From the NCBI GenBank assembly GCA_965603355.1, contig CBFDCQ010000098.1, forward strand, positions 1 through 10,928: a stretch of DNA of 10,928 nt, given 5' to 3'. Made by a program: the position numbers and the translations under genes. This document shows, in pieces, positions 6,900 through 10,928 of the stretch. This DNA comes from CBFDCQ01 sp965603355. Its GTDB lineage: Bacteria > Hydrogenedentota > CAZGCA01 > CBFDCQ01. Below the pieces are notes generated by a model. It saw only the letters and a program-made list of their open reading frames with translations. It was not told the origin of the DNA and did no database searches. Position 1 is the first letter of the stretch. Each line of letters begins with the position of its first letter.

Positions 6900-8086
6900 T
6901 TCCCCTCCCTCTCTAACATCTCTCTTGCAATGGTGCGGACCTCCTCGTAAACCACCTTCAGAGGCACACCTTCGCGTTCGGCCACGCTTTTGCAGTCTCG
7001 GAACTCCGGGGATATGGATACCGTTCTGCCGCCGGTTGTCCCGATCTTGACACTGATCTTACCCCATTTCGTATCCACGTCGCGCGACTCGCGCGACAGT
7101 ATGAAACGCGATTCCAGCCGGTACCTGATACCGAACGATGAGGTTTCCTCGAAAACGGTGTTGGCTACCTTGTCGATCAGACTCGTGTCGCAGATTACCA
7201 CTACCGAGGTTCCGGGTCGGCCTTGCTTGCAGATTGTCGGTGAAAGATAGGCATCTTTGGCGCCCGCGCTGAAAAGACGCTCGACGAACCATGGATAGTG
7301 TTCGGGATTCATATCGTCAATCGTGGTTTCCAGCACGGCCACGATGTCTGTTTCGGCTTCAACAGCGTCGGTGTCGCCAAGTATTGTGCGCAACACGTTC
7401 GGTCTTTCGCTGAGATCCTTCTTGCCCGCTCCGTAACCGACGGCTTTGACCGCCATGGCCGGAATCGCTCCGAACTTGCGGGCCATCGAGCTGACCAGCG
7501 CGGCGCCTGTCGGCGTCGTCAACTCAGTCGGTATGCCCTGCGAGTAAACGGGCACCCCCTGAAGCAGCTCGACGGTCGCCGGCGCGGGCACGGGCAGCGT
7601 ACCGTGCTGACACTGGACTTCGCCCGTACCCAGATGAACGGGCGAACAGCAGATCTCGTCAACATCGAGGGAATCAAGAGCGAGAAGCGATCCGACTATA
7701 TCTATTATCGAGTCAGTGGCTCCCACCTCGTGGAAGTGTATGCGGTCCGGTGTGGTGTTGTGTATGCGCGCTTCAGTTTCCGCCAGCCGACTGAACACTT
7801 TCCTGCTTCTCTCCTTCACGCCGCTGTTCAATGTGCTCTGGTCTATCAAGCTCACAATGTCTGCGAGATATCTCTGTACGGGCGCCTCATCCGTAACTGC
7901 GACGGTCACGCTCGTCGCGGCGATGCCGCCGGTCGTCACCTTCTCGACTTTGAGTTCGTAACCGGTCAGCCCGGTTCCGTCGAGACCGGCTCTGACGCGC
8001 TGCTCGTCTGCGCCGAGATCGAGCAGGCTGGCCAAGATCATGTCGCCGCTCACACCGGAGAAACAGTCGAAATATAGTACTCTCAT
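6896..8086 (-). CDS. larC: Nickel-pincer cofactor nickel insertase (cyclometallase) LarC
   Basis: LarC inserts nickel into the pyridinium-3,5-bisthiocarboxylate mononucleotide precursor in a CTP-dependent step, the last in making the NPN cofactor of lactate racemase and other LarA-type enzymes. The 396-residue protein opens with the family hallmark FDCFSGVSGDM (6-16), then has RIHFHEVGATDSIIDIVG (115-132), HGTLPVPAPAT (161-171), TPTGAAL (191-197), ETTIDDMNPEHY (253-264) and EETSSFGIRYR (313-323). The ATG at 8086 overlaps the larB stop by 4 bases (ATGA); an in-frame extension upstream to 8185 lies inside larB and is rejected. In Lactiplantibacillus plantarum larC is split and needs a frameshift; here it is one continuous frame. 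Confidence 0.95.
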   Translation of the reverse strand: MRVLYFDCFSGVSGDMILASLLDLGADEQRVRAGLDGTGLTGYELKVEKVTTGGIAATSVTVAVTDEAPVQRYLADIVSLIDQSTLNSGVKERSRKVFSRLAETEARIHNTTPDRIHFHEVGATDSIIDIVGSLLALDSLDVDEICCSPVHLGTGEVQCQHGTLPVPAPATVELLQGVPVYSQGIPTELTTPTGAALVSSMARKFGAIPAMAVKAVGYGAGKKDLSERPNVLRTILGDTDAVEAETDIVAVLETTIDDMNPEHYPWFVERLFSAGAKDAYLSPTICKQGRPGTSVVVICDTSLIDKVANTVFEETSSFGIRYRLESRFILSRESRDVDTKWGKISVKIGTTGGRTVSISPEFRDCKSVAEREGVPLKVVYEEVRTIAREMLEREGK

Positions 8087-8850
8087 TCTGATTCCGCTCT
8101 TTCGGCCAGCTCGTTTATGATACCGGCAAGGTATCCGGCCCCGAACCCGTTGTCTATGTTCACCACACCGACGCCGGGCACACAACTGTTGAGCATGGTG
8201 AGCAATGGAGCAATTCCGCCGAAGCTTGCACCGTACCCGACGCTTGTCGGCACGGCAACCACCGGTTTGTCAACCAGTCCGGTGACAACGCTCGCCAGCG
8301 CGCCTTCCATCCCCGCCACCACCACTATTACGCTCGCTTCGCGCAGCCTCTCGGTGCAGTCAAGCAACCTGTGTATCCCGGCCACGCCGACATCGTGAAT
8401 CTGTTCGACGGGATTTCCCATCATTCTCAGTGTGACGGCAGCCTCCGCGGCGACGGGAATGTCGGAGGTGCCCGCGCAAACCACCAAAACCTTGTTGCGC
8501 CGCTCCTTTATGGGATTAACGACCACCGTGATAGCCCGCGCATCCGCTTGATATTCCGCACGCGGCTCACGCTTCTTCACAGCTTCGTAGGTCCCGGCAC
8601 CAGCTCTTGTGGCGAGGACGTTGTTCCCGGCCGCCACCATCCTCGTAACGATCTCAGCGACCTGTTCCGGAGTCTTCCCCTCGCAGAAAACCACCTCCGG
8701 GAACCCGCGCCGCAACTGCCGGTGATGATCTATCTTGGCAAAACCGAGATCCTCGTACGGCAACTCCTTAAGGGCCTCCAGGACGGATTCCACGCTTGTC
8801 TCGCCGTCCGCCAACTGCTGTAAGATCTTTTTCAACCGCTCAACGTTCAA
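8083..8850 (-). CDS. larB: NaAD carboxylase/hydrolase LarB (NPN cofactor synthesis)
   Basis: LarB carboxylates the pyridinium ring of nicotinic acid adenine dinucleotide and releases AMP, starting NPN cofactor synthesis. The 255-residue protein has LarB motifs: DLGFAKIDHHRQLRRGFPEV (34-53), CAGTSDIPVAAEA (125-137), VVAGMEGALASVV (177-189), VPTSVGYGASFGGIAPLLTM (200-219) and VVNIDNGFGAGY (229-240). The C-terminal half is related to PurE. I chose the TTG at 8850 because a perfect AGGAGG ends six bases upstream and the resulting N-terminus, MNVERLKKILQQLADGETS, matches the family. The longer in-frame ATG at 8913, which overlaps the tldD stop (TGATG), would translate a REP-like repeat into 21 extra residues unlike the family N-terminus. 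Confidence 0.93.
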   Translation of the reverse strand: MNVERLKKILQQLADGETSVESVLEALKELPYEDLGFAKIDHHRQLRRGFPEVVFCEGKTPEQVAEIVTRMVAAGNNVLATRAGAGTYEAVKKREPRAEYQADARAITVVVNPIKERRNKVLVVCAGTSDIPVAAEAAVTLRMMGNPVEQIHDVGVAGIHRLLDCTERLREASVIVVVAGMEGALASVVTGLVDKPVVAVPTSVGYGASFGGIAPLLTMLNSCVPGVGVVNIDNGFGAGYLAGIINELAERAESE

Positions 8851-8856
8851 ACCGAA

Positions 8857-8862
8857 CCTCCT
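8857..8862 (-). promoter_or_regulatory. Ribosome binding site that fixes the larB start
   Basis: The minus strand reads AGGAGG, a full Shine-Dalgarno, six bases before TTG 8850. No comparable site precedes the ATG at 8913. This supports translation from the TTG and places the REP-like hairpin outside the coding region. Confidence 0.75.
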
Positions 8863-8887
8863 CTGTAGCGTAGGGTCTACCCTTGAA

Positions 8888-8907
8888 GGGCGGAGCAAGC
8901 CCCGCCC
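8888..8907. repeat. REP-like imperfect palindrome (copy B) between tldD and larB
   Basis: On the minus strand this reads GGGCGGGGCTTGCTCCGCCC, an imperfect 20-base palindrome. As RNA in the tldD-larB message it forms eight pairs, one of them G-U, closed by a CUUG loop, a stable tetraloop type when closed by G-C. It resembles copy A at 3149-3170, including the GTA one base upstream. It could stabilise the upstream message or attenuate reading into larB. No T-run follows. Confidence 0.6.
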
Positions 8908-8912
8908 ATACA

Positions 8913-10295
8913 TCAGCTGGCGGCCGTGCCTCCTACCGTGAGTTCGCGAATTCGGATCGTCGGTTGCGCGTCCGATACCGGGACCCCCTGGCCGTCCTTT
9001 CCGCAGGTTCCCACCGCGAACCCTTGGTCACTGCCGACCAGGTCAATCCCTTGAAGAACGTCCAGACCGTTTCCCACGAGGGCCGCGCCGCGGACCGCCG
9101 GTCCTATCTTGCCGTCCTTGATGAGATAGCCCTCGCTCACCTCGAACATGAAATCGCCGTTGACCGTGTTCACCTCGCCGCCGCCCATTTTGCGTACGTA
9201 AAGACCGTGTTTGGTGTCCGCGACTATCCCCTCCGGATCGCTCGTTCCGGGCGTTATCAGCGTGTTTGTCATACGCGGGATAGGCTTGTGCCGGAACGAT
9301 TCACGTCTGCCGTTACCCGTCGGCGGAGCTGAGTCCTTCTTCGCCGTCATCAGGTCGTGAAGATAGCTTCTCAGCACACCGCCCTCAACAAGTACGGTTT
9401 TCTCCGCACGGGTCCCTTCATCGTCAATAGCGGATGAACCGCGTTTGCGAGGCATGGTACCGTCGTCAACGACGGTCACGACATCGCTCGCAACGCGTTG
9501 GCCGAGTTTACCGGCAAATCGTGACAACCCTTTTTGCACCAGGTCCGCCTCGAGACCGTGACCTACCGCTTCGTGTATCATCGTGCCGCCGGCTTCCGAG
9601 CTTATAACCACGGGCATAACGCCGGTAGGAGCTTTGTCCGCTTCAAGCATCAGGATAGCCCGTCGCGCCGCCGCAAGCGCAACATCGCGCGAGTCATTCT
9701 CCTCGAACAGCTCGAACCCCACGCTCCCGCCGACCGGCTCGTACCCGGTCTGTATCAGCCCGTTTTCCGAGGCAATCACGTTGACTACAAACACGCTCTG
9801 AACGCGCTGCTCCTCCCAGAACCCGCCGGAGGAGTTCGCTATCGTCACCTCCTGCAGGCTGTCGCCGTATCGAACGAGCACCTGCCTCACCCGCTCGTCG
9901 AATGTGCGTGCCGCATCGTTCGCGCCAAGAACCAAATCAACTTTCTTCGACACGGGAACCTCCCACGGAGCGACCTCAGGCGCCGCCTCGAACCGCACCG
10001 GCGCGAATTGTCCCGTTTCGGCGCGAGATTCCGCAGTTACCGCGTCCGACACACGTTTTGCGAGCCTCATCAGTCCGTCGGCGGAAACCTCGTTCGTATG
10101 GGCGTACAGGGTCTTATCGCCGACGATTAGCCTCATTCCCGCGCCGTGGTCCACACCTGAGATGACTTTTTCCACCTTGTTGTCCTCGCAGGAGAACGAG
10201 GTTGATCTCTTGCGCTCCATGAATATCTCGGCAAAATCGCCGCCGTTGTCGAGAGCGGTGCCCAAAATATCTCCAGCACAATCAATAAGATTCAC
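8913..10295 (-). CDS. tldD: TldD-family metallopeptidase subunit
   Basis: TldD forms a heterodimer with TldE/PmbA that proteolyses small or unfolded peptides such as microcin B17 precursor and CcdA in E. coli. The 460-residue protein carries the zinc motif HEAVGH (241-246) within SSEAGGTMIHEAVGHGLEAD (232-251), and VGTCGKDGQGVPV (428-440), whose Cys431 corresponds to the third metal ligand. The C-terminus RIRELTVGGTA is typical, and the length is close to the E. coli 481. I chose GTG 10295 because AAAGGTG precedes it by seven bases; an in-frame ATG at 10331 adds 12 residues and lacks such a site. It is the first gene of the leftward run. No TldE partner is seen here. Confidence 0.93.
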   Translation of the reverse strand: MNLIDCAGDILGTALDNGGDFAEIFMERKRSTSFSCEDNKVEKVISGVDHGAGMRLIVGDKTLYAHTNEVSADGLMRLAKRVSDAVTAESRAETGQFAPVRFEAAPEVAPWEVPVSKKVDLVLGANDAARTFDERVRQVLVRYGDSLQEVTIANSSGGFWEEQRVQSVFVVNVIASENGLIQTGYEPVGGSVGFELFEENDSRDVALAAARRAILMLEADKAPTGVMPVVISSEAGGTMIHEAVGHGLEADLVQKGLSRFAGKLGQRVASDVVTVVDDGTMPRKRGSSAIDDEGTRAEKTVLVEGGVLRSYLHDLMTAKKDSAPPTGNGRRESFRHKPIPRMTNTLITPGTSDPEGIVADTKHGLYVRKMGGGEVNTVNGDFMFEVSEGYLIKDGKIGPAVRGAALVGNGLDVLQGIDLVGSDQGFAVGTCGKDGQGVPVSDAQPTIRIRELTVGGTAAS

Positions 10296-10302
10296 CGCAA
10301 AA

Positions 10303-10309
10303 CACCTTT
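10303..10309 (-). promoter_or_regulatory. Ribosome binding site that decides the tldD GTG start
   Basis: The minus strand reads AAAGGTG, seven bases before GTG 10295. It favours this GTG over the in-frame ATG at 10331. Confidence 0.5.
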
Positions 10310-10370
10310 CTATTTGTCCAAAGCCAACCACGTGCAGGCCGGCATTTTCCGACGATTTCCAGTGGTTCAG

Positions 10371-10399
10371 AATATATCATACCGCCCCGCTTTTGTAAA
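10371..10399 (-). promoter_or_regulatory. Predicted sigma70 promoter for the tldD-lar-coaD-greA-nadE-rsmI run
   Basis: On the minus strand TTTACA (complement of 10394-10399) is followed after 17 bases by TATATT (complement of 10371-10376), each with one mismatch to consensus. Initiation would be near 10364, giving a leader of about 70 bases before the tldD GTG. An alternative pairing uses TTGGTT with TATGAT at a 16-base spacing on the same stretch. Confidence 0.5.
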
Positions 10400-10442
10400 C
10401 CAAACCGGCCGCATCTCCGTGCCGCGACAGCGCAATAAATGA

Positions 10443-10472
10443 TTGACATATTCTCCTGGAGCGCGCTATAAT
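10443..10472 (+). promoter_or_regulatory. Consensus sigma70 promoter for the beta-helix protein
   Basis: TTGACA (10443-10448) and TATAAT (10467-10472) are both perfect consensus hexamers with an 18-base spacer. Initiation near 10479 gives a leader of about 185 bases before ATG 10665. It lies back to back with the leftward tldD promoter, about 44 bases apart. Confidence 0.75.
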
Positions 10473-10478
10473 TCCGGT

Positions 10479-10664
10479 TAGGCGCCAGTAGAGAGCGCGA
10501 TATCCCGGCGGTGTTGCTGCAAAGGTTCACGAAGTCGGGAGAGAGGACCACTACAGCCGGCAATTGCGTCCGTAAGTTCTATCCGTCGCTTTCCACGCGT
10601 AATGTTTTCCGCCGTCGTGACTTTGGGGCGCGTCGTGCCCCTGTCAAGGGAGGAGAATTGTCCT
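10479..10664 (+). promoter_or_regulatory. Long 5' leader with a hairpin next to the ribosome site
   Basis: The leader is about 185 bases with no supported gene. Near its end GGGGC (10625-10629) pairs with GCCCC (10637-10641), extended inward by a G-U and a C-G pair. Its 3' arm CCCC lies seven bases before GGGAGGAG, the Shine-Dalgarno for 10665. The same CCCC could instead pair with GGG of that site, so two exclusive folds are possible. No known riboswitch consensus was recognised. Confidence 0.35.
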
Positions 10665-10928
10665 ATGAAAAGAGTCGTTTTCACGGTTGCGATCTTCGCC
10701 GTGTTGTGCAGCGCGGCGTTTGGTGATGTCTGGTACGTTGACAAGGACAACACGGGGAGCGAAGATGGCGCGTCCTGGGGTACGGCCTATACCACCATCC
10801 GGGCAGGCATAAACGCGGCATTTAATGACGGCGGCGGCGAGGTCTGGGTTGCGGAAGGTGTGTACGACGAAGAGCGTGTGTCCACGATGCACGACCCGCC
10901 GGTGAATACCGGCTCGGTCATCATGAAG
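10665..10928 (+). CDS. Secreted protein, probable right-handed beta-helix (5' part only)
   Basis: The 88 residues seen start with a signal peptide: MKR, a hydrophobic core VVFTVAIFAVLCSAAF, and likely cleavage after AFG, before DVWYVD. The Cys in this core is not preceded by a lipobox small residue, so signal peptidase I is favoured. The mature start WYVDKDNTGSEDGASWGTAY (23-42), then TTIRAGINAA and GGGEVWVAEGVYDE, is the standard opening of parallel beta-helix (pectate-lyase-like, polymorphic outer membrane protein type) surface proteins of Planctomycetota, Armatimonadota and similar groups, where it forms the first rungs. GGAGGAG lies nine bases before the ATG. The frame stays open to the window end, so function and full length cannot be judged. 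Confidence 0.8.
   Translation, partial: MKRVVFTVAIFAVLCSAAFGDVWYVDKDNTGSEDGASWGTAYTTIRAGINAAFNDGGGEVWVAEGVYDEERVSTMHDPPVNTGSVIMK

Noticed and set aside
7298..8077. Long rightward open frame of 259 codons opposite larC
   Set aside because: It is antisense to a strongly conserved gene, has an Arg/His-rich composition and no recognisable motif or ribosome site.
8087..8185. In-frame 33-residue extension of larC
   Set aside because: It lies wholly inside larB, and the product has the canonical family start at ATG 8086 with an ATGA overlap.
10479..10664. Known riboswitch in the beta-helix leader (c-di-GMP, glycine, SAM types considered)
   Set aside because: None of the conserved core sequences of these classes could be found by eye.
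1..10928. CRISPR array, tRNA, rRNA, IS element or attachment site
   Set aside because: No regularly spaced direct repeats, cloverleaf sequence, rRNA segment, transposase frame or terminal inverted repeats were seen.

Overview
The window comes from a bacterial chromosome of moderate to moderately high GC. It starts genes on ATG, GTG and TTG and has good Shine-Dalgarno sites and sigma70-type promoters. The mix of a nickel-pincer cofactor operon, a membrane-embedded spermidine-synthase-like protein, a Clp1/Grc3-type kinase and a secreted beta-helix protein opening with WYVDKDN would suit an uncultured Armatimonadota-, Planctomycetota- or Hydrogenedentota-like lineage. That placement is inference; no rRNA or other phylogenetic marker is present.

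Layout: Bases 1-528 are mostly non-coding. They hold a possible leftward gene start at the very edge, a good promoter (319-348) and a structured leader. From there an 814-residue polytopic membrane protein with a central SpeE-like Rossmann domain is read rightward (529-2973). A 215-base spacer ending in a GC-rich REP-like palindrome precedes a rightward Clp1/Grc3-type P-loop kinase (3189-4079). The kinase converges on a long leftward run of seven genes, 10295 down to 4123, in transcription order tldD, larB, larC, coaD, greA, nadE, rsmI. The run has its own promoter (10371-10399). larB/larC and larC/coaD overlap by 4 bases (ATGA), and the remaining gaps are 19-79 bases. A second REP-like hairpin lies between tldD and larB. 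Divergently, a TTGACA/TATAAT promoter (10443-10472) drives a secreted beta-helix protein cut off by the window end.

How the genes fit together: larB and larC encode two of the three enzymes that make the nickel-pincer nucleotide (NPN) cofactor. LarB starts from nicotinic acid adenine dinucleotide (NaAD), the same metabolite that NadE, encoded in the same run, turns into NAD. CoaD adds the adenylyl step of coenzyme A synthesis. GreA and RsmI are housekeeping factors for transcription and the ribosome, and TldD is a metallopeptidase subunit. The sulfur-inserting LarE, the client LarA and the TldD partner TldE are not in this window.

Most of the window is recognisable housekeeping. I see no CRISPR array, IS element, tRNA, rRNA or phage module. 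The points most worth a second look are the NaAD branch point inside one operon, the bacterial Clp1-like kinase, the membrane SpeE-like protein with an altered active site, the REP-like repeats that create false N-terminal extensions, and the leader RNA structures.
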